From Streptomyces yatensis (GTDB lineage Bacteria > Actinomycetota > Actinomycetes > Streptomycetales > Streptomycetaceae), in NCBI RefSeq assembly GCF_018069625.1, contig NZ_CP072941.1, forward strand, positions 8,494,001 to 8,558,000: a stretch of DNA of 64,000 bases, written 5' to 3'. Positions 58,218 to 64,000 of this stretch are shown here, in pieces (the first letter of the stretch is position 1; each line of letters opens with the position of its first letter). Both the position numbers and the translations under genes were made by a program. The notes beneath the pieces are model-generated. The model was not told the DNA's origin. It did not search any database and was given only the letters and a program-made list of their open reading frames with translations.

Positions 58218-58616
58218 ATGAGTGAGTTGATCAGGATCCCCGCCCCGGACGGGGTCGTGCCCGCCGCCCAGTACACCCATGTCGTCAAGGGCACCGGACA
58301 CTTCGTGGCCGTCTCCGGCCAGCTCGCGCTGGACGAGGCGGGCGGCATCGTCGGCGAGGGCGATCCGGCGGCGCAGGCCCGCCAGGTCTTCGAGAATCTG
58401 CGGCGCTGCCTCGGCGCCGCCGGTGCCACCTTCGACGACGTGATCAAGCTGACCTACTTCGTCACGGACATGGCCCACATGCCCGCCATCCGCGAGGCCC
58501 GCACCCTCCACATGCCCGACGACCGGCTGCCGGCCGCCTCGGCGGTGCAGGTCGTCTCGCTGGTGCGGCCGGAGTTCCTCATGGAGGTCGAGGCACTCGC
58601 GGTGGTGGCCGAGTGA
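58218..58616 (+). CDS. RidA/YjgF/YER057c family protein
   Basis: The 132-residue protein is a RidA-family trimer subunit: GHFVAVSGQLALDEAGGIVGEGD, DVIKLTYFVTDM, and LPAASAVQVVSLVRPEFLMEVEALAV as the conserved end (RPEFLMEVEA). The usual archetypal Arg (as in xSRxxV near the end, here VSLVRPEF) is present, but the surrounding residues differ from enamine deaminase RidA. It may deaminate reactive enamines or belong to the Rid2-Rid7 groups of unknown role. It stands alone, followed by tandem repeats and a convergent NmrA-like gene. Confidence 0.88.
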   Translation: MSELIRIPAPDGVVPAAQYTHVVKGTGHFVAVSGQLALDEAGGIVGEGDPAAQARQVFENLRRCLGAAGATFDDVIKLTYFVTDMAHMPAIREARTLHMPDDRLPAASAVQVVSLVRPEFLMEVEALAVVAE

Positions 58617-58630
58617 CCGGATGACTCCGA

Positions 58631-58710
58631 CTCCGGATGACTTCCGAGGACCCCCGATGACTCGGGACGACCCCCGATGACTCGGGACGACTCCGGATGA
58701 CTCGGGATGA
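58631..58710. repeat. 20-base tandem repeat, four units
   Basis: Four units of the form CCCCCGATGACTCGGGACGA begin at 58631, 58651, 58671 and 58691. Units 2 and 3 are identical; the outer ones have several changes. Each contains CCGATGACTCGG, a short inverted repeat, so the array could fold as serial hairpins. It lies between the convergent RidA and NmrA-like genes. Confidence 0.88.
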
Positions 58711-58720
58711 CCCGAATGGC

Positions 58721-59602
58721 TTACGACGCGTCGGCGAGCCGGTGCCGGAGGTGGTCGTAGGCCCAGGCGGCGAGGGTGGTCGGGGTGGTGGTCCGGAGGC
58801 TGCGGCGCTGTTCGGGTACGAAGTCTTCGCGCAAGCCGGTCGACATTCCCATCACGGCCTCGATCAGGCTGTCGGGCATCCCCGCCTGCTGGAGCTGGGT
58901 GCGCATGGCGTCGTCCGTGATCTGTTCGACGCCGATCCGCCGACCGGTGGCGGCGGTGAGGATGTCGCTGACCTCTCGCCAGGTGAGGTCGGCGGGCCCA
59001 TGAACGGCCTGTACGCAGCGTCCCGACCAGGTGGGGGAGAGGAGACGGGTGGCGGCGACCTCCGCGATATCGCGCGGCGCCACCCAGCCCATCGGTTGGT
59101 CGAGCGGAAGGATCACCTGGAGGGTGCCGGTTCGCAGGGCCCCGAGTTGAAGCTCGAGATTGGTGAAGAAATAGCCGCAGCGGAGGTGGGTGACATCGAC
59201 GCCCGTGCCATCCAAAGCGATCTCGGTCTGTGCCAGGCCGTCGATCTCACCGGCACCATGACGTTTCTCGGCGCCTACGCTGCTCTGGAAGACGACGCGG
59301 CCGATCCGGTTCTCGGTGACGGCGCGGACCACGCTCCTGGTGGCGCGGTCGTATTCGGCGAGCGGGTCCCCGCTGCCGCTGGCCGGGTTCACCCAGAACA
59401 GCGCGTCGATTTCGGCGGTCGCGGCCACCACCGCATCGGCGTCGTATTGGTCGACCGGCACGGCCTCCACCGCGTCCCGCACCTCCGGCGCCAGCCGGGC
59501 CGGGTCGCGCAGCAAGACGCGCGGCCGGGCCCCGGCGCGGACCAGCGTGGCGACGACGTGGCAGCCGACGTTTCCGGTCGGGGTGGTGACAGCGATGCGC
59601 AT
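58721..59602 (-). CDS. NmrA-like NAD(P)-binding protein
   Basis: The 293-residue protein opens with the atypical SDR/NmrA motif TTPTGNVGCHVVATLV, follows with RVLLRDPARL, and has VVFQSSVGAEK, an atypical active-site stretch. The MGWVAPRDIAEVAATRLL segment and C-terminal helices are typical of NmrA/HSCARG-type and azoreductase-like proteins. They act as redox sensors or reductases, so an enzymic role is not certain. The 5' untranslated region carries five 7-base repeats. It converges with RidA and is divergent from a membrane protein gene at 59920. Confidence 0.88.
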   Translation of the reverse strand: MRIAVTTPTGNVGCHVVATLVRAGARPRVLLRDPARLAPEVRDAVEAVPVDQYDADAVVAATAEIDALFWVNPASGSGDPLAEYDRATRSVVRAVTENRIGRVVFQSSVGAEKRHGAGEIDGLAQTEIALDGTGVDVTHLRCGYFFTNLELQLGALRTGTLQVILPLDQPMGWVAPRDIAEVAATRLLSPTWSGRCVQAVHGPADLTWREVSDILTAATGRRIGVEQITDDAMRTQLQQAGMPDSLIEAVMGMSTGLREDFVPEQRRSLRTTTPTTLAAWAYDHLRHRLADAS

Positions 59603-59919
59603 CGTTTCTCCCTCTCAGCTCTCAGCTCTCGGTTCTCAGCTCTCAGCGGTGGCTCGTTTGCAGGCTAGGAGCCAATGCGGTCGGGATCTGTCCTCCTTCC
59701 CAGGTGTCCGGGTGAACCGCCGCCACCCGAACGCCACCGCCACCGCCCGGACTCACTGGCACCGAATCACCACAGACAGTGGTCCCAAGGTCTGACTCCC
59801 GCCTTCGCCCATGCACCCCGAGGCGTACGCCGTCGCGTTCTCCGGGTGGATGTGGCCGTGGGACGGTGCGTGCCAATCTCCGGGATGTCGGAGCAAACAC
59901 GCATAGGGGAGCCATCGTC
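59603..59919. other. 317-base divergent intergenic region
   Basis: This gap contains the promoters of the NmrA-like gene and of the membrane protein gene at 59920. The left end is filled by a 7-base tandem repeat (59612-59646). Near 59700-59750 there is a GCC/ACC-rich stretch that could be coding-like but has no start. AGGGGAG at 59905-59911 is the ribosome site of the next gene. I see no RNA gene. Confidence 0.5.
59612..59646. repeat. 7-base tandem repeat (five CTCTCAG units)
   Basis: Five CTCTCAG-like units (59612, 59619, 59626, 59633, 59640; units 3 and 4 have one or two changes) begin 10 bases upstream of the NmrA-like start, within its leader. On the message strand they read CTGAGAG and lie next to the ribosome site GAGGGAG. 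Confidence 0.9.
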
Positions 59920-60462
59920 ATGTCCATCAGCGCGTCGCCGCCCGCCCCTTCGCCCCTCCTGACCGTCGCGCCCGTCCCCTCGTGGGCCAGACGCGTGGCG
60001 GCCGCGACCTTATGGGCATCCGCGCCCTCCGCGCTCTGGCGGTTCGCCGTGGTGCTCGGCGTCCCGCTGGGGCTTGCCCAATCCGAGTACGATTCGATGC
60101 TCATCCCCGGCTGGGGGTATCTCGTCGTGCCGTTGCTGTCCGTGTTCCAGGAGGCCCTGGCCTTCCTGACGCTGGGGCTGGTGCGGCCATGGGGCGAGGT
60201 GTGGCCGCGCTGGATCCCGGGTCTGAGAGGCCGCCGCATCCCCGTATATGCCGCGGTCGTACCCGCGGCGCTGGGCGCACTCGCCTGCACGGTCTACGGC
60301 GTGCTGTTCACCTGGACCACGTTGCACGCCGACATGGAGATCACGCGGTGGGGAGAGTGGCTGATGAACCTCTGCTACGTGCCGTTGGTGGCGTGGGGGC
60401 CGCTGCTGGCCGTCGTCACCGTGCACTACTACCGGCGGCGCACACAGGGTTCGGGCGGTTGA
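59920..60462 (+). CDS. Hypothetical integral membrane protein
   Basis: The 180-residue protein has four predicted helices: WRFAVVLGVPLGLAQ, YLVVPLLSVFQEALAFLTLGLV, IPVYAAVVPAALGALACTVYGVLF and LCYVPLVAWGPLLAVVTVHYY. A conserved Arg/Trp-rich loop (RPWGEVWPRWIPGLRGRR) lies between helices 2 and 3. It resembles a widespread actinobacterial family of four-helix proteins without a known function. The ATG at 59920 is supported by AGGGGAG. It is divergent from the NmrA-like gene, and a short frame and a Nudix gene follow on the same strand. Confidence 0.82.
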   Translation: MSISASPPAPSPLLTVAPVPSWARRVAAATLWASAPSALWRFAVVLGVPLGLAQSEYDSMLIPGWGYLVVPLLSVFQEALAFLTLGLVRPWGEVWPRWIPGLRGRRIPVYAAVVPAALGALACTVYGVLFTWTTLHADMEITRWGEWLMNLCYVPLVAWGPLLAVVTVHYYRRRTQGSGG

Positions 60463-60473
60463 GGACGCTGCGG

Positions 60474-60539
60474 ATGGTGGATGTTCATAGTGACGCGCGC
60501 GCCCGACTACTGGCGGCCGAGACCGCCGATGGGGAGTGA
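60474..60539 (+). CDS. Possible 21-residue leader ORF before the Nudix gene
   Basis: ATG at 60474 (GAGGA nine bases upstream) opens a frame of 21 codons, MVDVHSDARARLLAAETADG and one Glu, ending TGA three bases before the Nudix start. Its ribosome spacing and codon usage look real, but nothing else supports expression. It could be a translational coupling leader or a gene remnant. Confidence 0.3.
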   Translation: MVDVHSDARARLLAAETADGE

Positions 60540-60541
60540 CC

Positions 60542-61084
60542 ATGGAAGCCGCCACACCACCGCCACAGCGGCCCAGTACGGAAGGCATGCCCGTCGGAGC
60601 CTGGGTGCCCCGTGAGGAGTGGGTCAAGACCCAGCCCCAGACACTCATCGCCTCCTGCGTCGTACTTCTCGACCGCCAGGGCGGGGTCCTCCTGTTGCGG
60701 TACGGCCCCGGCCAGCCGAATGCGGGAGACTGGTGGCTGCCCGGCGGGATGCTCGACCACGGCGAAGACCCGTGGACGGCGGCGTTGCGGGAGACGCGTG
60801 AGGAGACCGGCGTCGAACTGAGCCCCGTCCCGAGGCTGATCGGCATCGACCACCGAGCGGACGTCGGAGGCACCGGACCGGTCCTCGACTGCTTCTTCTA
60901 CGGCGGGACCCTCGCGGACGGAACCGCGATCACTCTGAGTCCTGAGCACGATCGGTACGCCGTCTGCAGCCTGAACGAGCTGGCGGACACGCTGCTCGCC
61001 GGAAATGTGGGCACCCTTGAAGCGCTCCACACCGCCGCCACATCGGGGACAGTCGTCTGCCTGCGCGAAGGACAACCGGTGTGA
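60542..61084 (+). CDS. Nudix hydrolase
   Basis: The 180-residue protein contains a complete Nudix box from G to U: a GGMLDHGEDPWTAALRETREETGVEL region (quoted short: ALRETREETGVE), with the helix Glu residues for Mg2+. It hydrolyses nucleoside diphosphates linked to another moiety, such as ADP-ribose, NADH or oxidised dNTPs. The C-terminal half has a helical cap. The ATG at 60542 is preferred over an earlier GTG because GGGGAG lies 6 bases upstream. It probably shares a message with the membrane protein gene 79 bases upstream. No substrate-specific motif can be assigned. Confidence 0.9.
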   Translation: MEAATPPPQRPSTEGMPVGAWVPREEWVKTQPQTLIASCVVLLDRQGGVLLLRYGPGQPNAGDWWLPGGMLDHGEDPWTAALRETREETGVELSPVPRLIGIDHRADVGGTGPVLDCFFYGGTLADGTAITLSPEHDRYAVCSLNELADTLLAGNVGTLEALHTAATSGTVVCLREGQPV

Positions 61085-61274
61085 TGGGGCTGCCGGACCC
61101 GAGGGTTGGGGTCCACCGTGGACGCGTGATGCCGGGGATCAAGGTCGCCGCTCGGTACCCGCGGCGTCAGCCTCCCGCGGTTCCGTTGGAGACCGCCTCC
61201 CAGCGCTCCCACTCGTCGGGGGGCCGGACATCGGGGACGATTGCATGGTGCGTCGGAAGTGAGGAGAACACCCA

Positions 61275-62189
61275 ATGTTGCGTGTCAAAGCCCTTCTGCA
61301 CTACGGACTCCAGGTGCCTTCCCTGGACACGGGGCAGAGCTTCTACGACGCGTTCGGCCTGCGCACGGCCGAGCGGGGCAACGCCGTGGCCATCCGCTGC
61401 GACGGCCGTGAGCAGGACCAGACCGTGCTGGTGGAAGGGCCGGTCAAGCGGCTGCACCATGTGGCGTTCGCCGTCGCCCCGGGGTCCCTGCCCGAATGGC
61501 AGCGCCACCTGGAGGGTCTCGGTGTCCGCCTGCTCGACGCCCACGCCGAGCTGCCGGGCGGCCTGTGGTTCCGTGACCACGAGGGCAATCTGCTGAATCT
61601 GCGGGACGAGGAGATCAGCTCCTGGCGGGACTTCGGCACCACGGACGCCCACGAGCCCAACTTCGGCGATCGCGTCCGCCGCGTCGACCAGGCCCGCTGG
61701 CTCACCGCCGACGAGAAGCCCCGCCCCCGACGCCTCGGCCATATGCTGATCTTCAGTACGGATCTGGACGCGTCCGAGGCGTTCTACGCCCGCACCCTGG
61801 GCCTGCGGCTCTCGGACCGCGTCCGGTCCATGGCGACCTTCATGAACGCGGGCCCCGGCGATCACCACGTCTTCGGCTTCGTGTCCGGCACCCACCCCGG
61901 CCTCCACCACTCCAGCTGGGAGGTCGCCGACATCGACCAGATCGCCCTGGGCGCGCGGACCATGGCCGCCGCGGGCCACAGCCATGGCTGGGGCCTCGGC
62001 CGGCACACGCTGGGCTCCAACTTCTTCCACTACATCCAGGACCCGTGGGGCAGTTGGATCGAGTACTCCAGCGATATGGACTGCATCACCGAGAACTGGA
62101 AGGCGGGCGACTGGGACTGCCCGCCCGCCGTCTGGAGCCCCGAGATGCCGGCCGACTTCATCGTCAACCAGGAGCAGAAGCCCTCCTGA
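61275..62189 (+). CDS. Two-domain VOC extradiol (catechol 2,3-) dioxygenase
   Basis: The 304-residue protein has two VOC halves (about 5-115 and 150-280). The iron ligands of type I extradiol dioxygenases are His156 (RLGHMLIF), His212 (HHSSWEV) and Glu263 (SWIEYSSD). The second half also keeps the HVFGF and GRHTLGSNFFHYIQDPWG active-site wall. It should cleave a catechol meta to the hydroxyls with Fe(II) and O2. The usual operon for a meta-cleavage pathway (hydratase, aldolase) is absent; it stands alone before a convergent histidine kinase gene. The start at 61275 is preceded by GGAGAACACCC. Confidence 0.9.
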   Translation: MLRVKALLHYGLQVPSLDTGQSFYDAFGLRTAERGNAVAIRCDGREQDQTVLVEGPVKRLHHVAFAVAPGSLPEWQRHLEGLGVRLLDAHAELPGGLWFRDHEGNLLNLRDEEISSWRDFGTTDAHEPNFGDRVRRVDQARWLTADEKPRPRRLGHMLIFSTDLDASEAFYARTLGLRLSDRVRSMATFMNAGPGDHHVFGFVSGTHPGLHHSSWEVADIDQIALGARTMAAAGHSHGWGLGRHTLGSNFFHYIQDPWGSWIEYSSDMDCITENWKAGDWDCPPAVWSPEMPADFIVNQEQKPS

Positions 62190-62233
62190 CCTCGGTGTTG
62201 CGGGAGTCCTCGGGATACCCGGCGGGGCGGCGC

Positions 62234-63763
62234 TCAGATGTGCAGGGGGAGCAGAATGCGGAAAGTGGCGCCCTCGTCCGGGGCCGTACGGACCTCCACC
62301 CGGCCGTGGTGGGCCGTCACCAGGGAGTCGACGATCGCGAGGCCGAGGCCCGCGCCGCCGCCCTGGGTGCGGCCACGGGCGTCGTCCGCGCGGTAGAAGC
62401 GGTCGAAGGCGCGGGCGGCCTGCTCCGGGGACATCCCCGGGCCCTCGTCGTGGAGTTCCAGCACCGCCAGGCCGTCCTGGGTGCCGACGCCGATCCGGAC
62501 CGGGGTGCCGGGCGGGGTGTGGGACACCGCGTTGCCGACGAGGTTGGAGGTCACCTGGCGCAGCCTCGCCTCGTCGCCGAGGACCGGCCCCGGCCCCGGC
62601 GGGCCGCCACCGGGGCCGGTGAGGGTGACGGGGCGGCCGGGATCGAGCGCGCGCAGGTCGTGCAGGGCGTCGGCGGCCAGGGTGCGCAGATCCATCGGGG
62701 TGAGACGGAGCGGGAGGTCCGCGGCGGCGGACTCGTCGAGGCGGGCGAGCAGCAACAGGTCCTCGACCAGCCGGACCAGCCGTGCCGCCTCCCGCTCGAT
62801 GCGGCCCATGGCGGCGTCGACATCGGTGCGCTCGGGCATCCCGCCCATCCCGTACAGCTCGCTGAACCCCTTGATGCCGAAGAGGGGCGTACGCAGCTCA
62901 TGGCTGGCGTCCGCGATGAAGCGGCGCATCCGCTCCGCGGCGGCCGCCCGCGCGGCGTCACTCGCCTCGATCCGGTCCAGCATGCCGTTGAGCGCCGCGG
63001 CCAGACGGCCGAGCTCGGTGCGGGAGGCGGCCAACTCCGGTACGCGGCTGGACAGATCGCCGTCCGCGATCGCCGCCGCGGTGGTCTCGATACGGCGCAG
63101 CGGGCGCAGCCCGCCGCGCACGGCGAACCACCCGGCCACGCCGAGCAGCGCCAGCACCACGGAGTCGATCAGCAACATCCGGGTGCCGAGCTGTCTGATC
63201 GTCCCGTTGACCTGGGTGAGCGAGCTGGCGACGACGACGCTGTGGCGGTCCGTGGCCTGCGCTTCCGGTACGGCGATCACCCGCCATGTCTCGCCGCCGT
63301 CGACGGCCGGGACCTCGAAGGGGTGGCGGTCGCGCCGGCCGACCGCCGTCGCGTCGAGGCGGGGCAGGGCGGGAGCGCTGTGTGCGGCGGGCCGGATGAC
63401 CCGCCGCACATGGCCGTTGGAGCCGAGGTAGGCGAGATAGATATCGCCGGTCAGGTGCTCCTCCACGGTGTCGCGCGCCTGTGGACTCCGATCGCCCGCC
63501 ACGTCGGGCAGGTCGGTCAGGCGCGCGGTGGCCGTGGCGGCGGTGCGGAGCCGCTGGTCGAGCTGATGCACCAGGTCCCGCTGGAACAGGGCGATGAGCA
63601 GGGCGTTGCTGCCGAGCAGGGCGACCACGAGCAGCAGCAGCGAGATCGCCAACAGACGGCCGCGCAGCGAGAACCGGCCCAGCAGCGAGAACCGGTCGCG
63701 CGGCGAGAACCGGTCGCGCGGCGAAGTCTTGCCCCGCGGCCCGCGCGCTGTTCTCCCGCTCAC
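62234..63763 (-). CDS. Sensor histidine kinase (HAMP, HisKA)
   Basis: The 509-residue kinase has two membrane helices (about 36-60 and 193-215) around a 130-residue extracytoplasmic sensor, a HAMP domain (about 215-268), HisKA with the phosphoacceptor His288 in FIADASHELRTPL, and an HATPase domain with NLVGNAVSHTP, DEGPGM and GGGAGLGLAIV. The start is a GTG at 63763 that overlaps the response regulator stop (GTGA), so both proteins are coupled. It signals to that regulator. The N-tail (about residues 13-36) is an RDRFS/LRGR hexapeptide repeat encoded by 18-base DNA repeats. The signal is unknown. Confidence 0.93.
   Translation of the reverse strand: MSGRTARGPRGKTSPRDRFSPRDRFSLLGRFSLRGRLLAISLLLLVVALLGSNALLIALFQRDLVHQLDQRLRTAATATARLTDLPDVAGDRSPQARDTVEEHLTGDIYLAYLGSNGHVRRVIRPAAHSAPALPRLDATAVGRRDRHPFEVPAVDGGETWRVIAVPEAQATDRHSVVVASSLTQVNGTIRQLGTRMLLIDSVVLALLGVAGWFAVRGGLRPLRRIETTAAAIADGDLSSRVPELAASRTELGRLAAALNGMLDRIEASDAARAAAAERMRRFIADASHELRTPLFGIKGFSELYGMGGMPERTDVDAAMGRIEREAARLVRLVEDLLLLARLDESAAADLPLRLTPMDLRTLAADALHDLRALDPGRPVTLTGPGGGPPGPGPVLGDEARLRQVTSNLVGNAVSHTPPGTPVRIGVGTQDGLAVLELHDEGPGMSPEQAARAFDRFYRADDARGRTQGGGAGLGLAIVDSLVTAHHGRVEVRTAPDEGATFRILLPLHI
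63661..63726. repeat. 18-base tandem repeat in the kinase N-terminus
   Basis: A GCGAGAACCGG core recurs at 63667, 63685 and 63703 with a decayed copy at 63721, so the period is 18 bases. As 18 is divisible by 3, the repeat encodes hexapeptides (SPRDRF, SLLGRF, SLRGRL types) before the first membrane helix of the kinase. Confidence 0.88.
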
Positions 63764-64000
63764 CGCCGGGGCCTGCGCAGCACATAGCCGGTGCCGCGCA
63801 CCGTATGGATCAGCTTCGGTTCGTCCAGGTCCACCTTGCGCCGCAGATAGCTGATGTAGGACGTGACGATGCTGTCGTCGCCCCCGAAGTCGTACTGCCA
63901 GACCAGCTCCAGGAGTTGCGACTTCGACAGCACCTGCCCGGCGTTCTCCATCAGCACGCGCAGCAGGCTGAACTCGGTCGGGGAGAGCTGTACGGGCTGC
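63760..64000 (-). CDS. OmpR/PhoB-type response regulator, C-terminal part (runs off right edge)
   Basis: The frame is open from the stop at 63760 to the right edge, covering 79 codons of the C-terminal winged-helix domain: SPTEFSLLRVLMENAGQVLSKSQLLELVW, DDSIVTSYISYLRRKVD and the wing HTVRGTGYVLRRP. The receiver domain lies beyond the window. It is coupled to the histidine kinase by GTGA. With this kinase it forms a two-component system; its targets are unknown. Family call is firm even though it is partial. Confidence 0.95.
   Translation of the reverse strand, partial: QPVQLSPTEFSLLRVLMENAGQVLSKSQLLELVWQYDFGGDDSIVTSYISYLRRKVDLDEPKLIHTVRGTGYVLRRPRR

Noticed and set aside
58631..58710. Short repeats as a CRISPR array
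   Set aside because: The 20-base units are directly adjacent without spacers, and no cas genes are present in the window.
61275..62189. A meta-cleavage aromatic pathway cluster around the extradiol dioxygenase
   Set aside because: No hydratase, aldolase, semialdehyde dehydrogenase or ring hydroxylase genes lie nearby; the dioxygenase stands alone.
1..64000. tRNA or rRNA genes, insertion sequences, phage or integrative element genes
   Set aside because: No clover-leaf-like sequences with TTCRA loops at gene ends, no transposase, integrase or relaxase motif, and no long terminal inverted repeats were seen.

Overview
The window is very GC-rich actinobacterial DNA with strong third-position GC bias, short intergenic gaps and many ATGA stop/start overlaps. 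The gene families (an SCO6745-like protein, a DUF5133 protein, a SigB/F/G-type sigma factor, an FHA-FHA-ABC exporter, several secreted glycoside hydrolases, many GntR-FCD and TetR regulators) point to a Streptomyces or a close relative, probably an accessory or arm-like chromosomal region. I see no rRNA, tRNA, CRISPR array, insertion sequence, phage genes or origin.

Layout. (a) 1-5.9 kb: a DeoR-type regulator (cut by the window edge) is divergent from a tightly coupled catabolic operon: HAD phosphatase, 2-hydroxyacid dehydrogenase, FGGY kinase, fused DhaK-DhaL kinase and RpiB-type isomerase. The set resembles tetrose/tetritol (erythrulose) catabolism. (b) 6-19.3 kb: a mixture of a secreted GH16 glucanase with a LacI-type operator, a cupin, an F420-type reductase, an alpha/beta hydrolase, a truncated LuxR response regulator, a methyltransferase, an aminotransferase, a PEBP protein, a GntR/SCO6745 pair, an FHA-ABC exporter and a serine hydrolase. 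(c) 19.6-22.3 kb: a GH16-CBM13 and CBM13-GH18 pair whose lectin domains are nearly identical in DNA. (d) 22.4-29.2 kb: a ribose-type ABC importer with two different permeases, an enolase-superfamily enzyme inside the operon and a GntR regulator beside it.

(e) 29.4-39.2 kb: a TMEM175-like channel, a short-chain dehydrogenase, a hydrolase, propionyl-CoA synthetase, then secreted GH88, GH55-like and GH18 enzymes. (f) 38.5-45.7 kb: a GntR regulator and a glyA-soxBDAG operon for sarcosine/C1 metabolism. (g) 45.8-50.4 kb: a metallo-beta-lactamase-fold hydrolase and an MFS transporter are divergent from an AtzG-like protein, an amidase and a TetR regulator. The same operator-like palindrome lies at the divergent promoter and in front of the TetR gene, so this looks like a self-contained regulon. 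(h) 50.5-64 kb: a short-chain dehydrogenase/TetR pair, a stress sigma factor with a SigB-type promoter, a secreted GH18 chitinase with chitin-type promoter repeats, several single enzymes, and a histidine kinase/response regulator pair running off the right edge.

Three themes cross the regions. At least five secreted glycosidases fit beta-glucan and chitin (fungal wall) degradation, and three of their promoters carry similar TGG-N6-CCA-like elements beside the -35 box. Two regulator genes appear leaderless with identical TATGAT-N7-ATG spacing. Short GC-rich tandem repeats repeatedly sit at gene ends, once with the stop codon inside the repeat.
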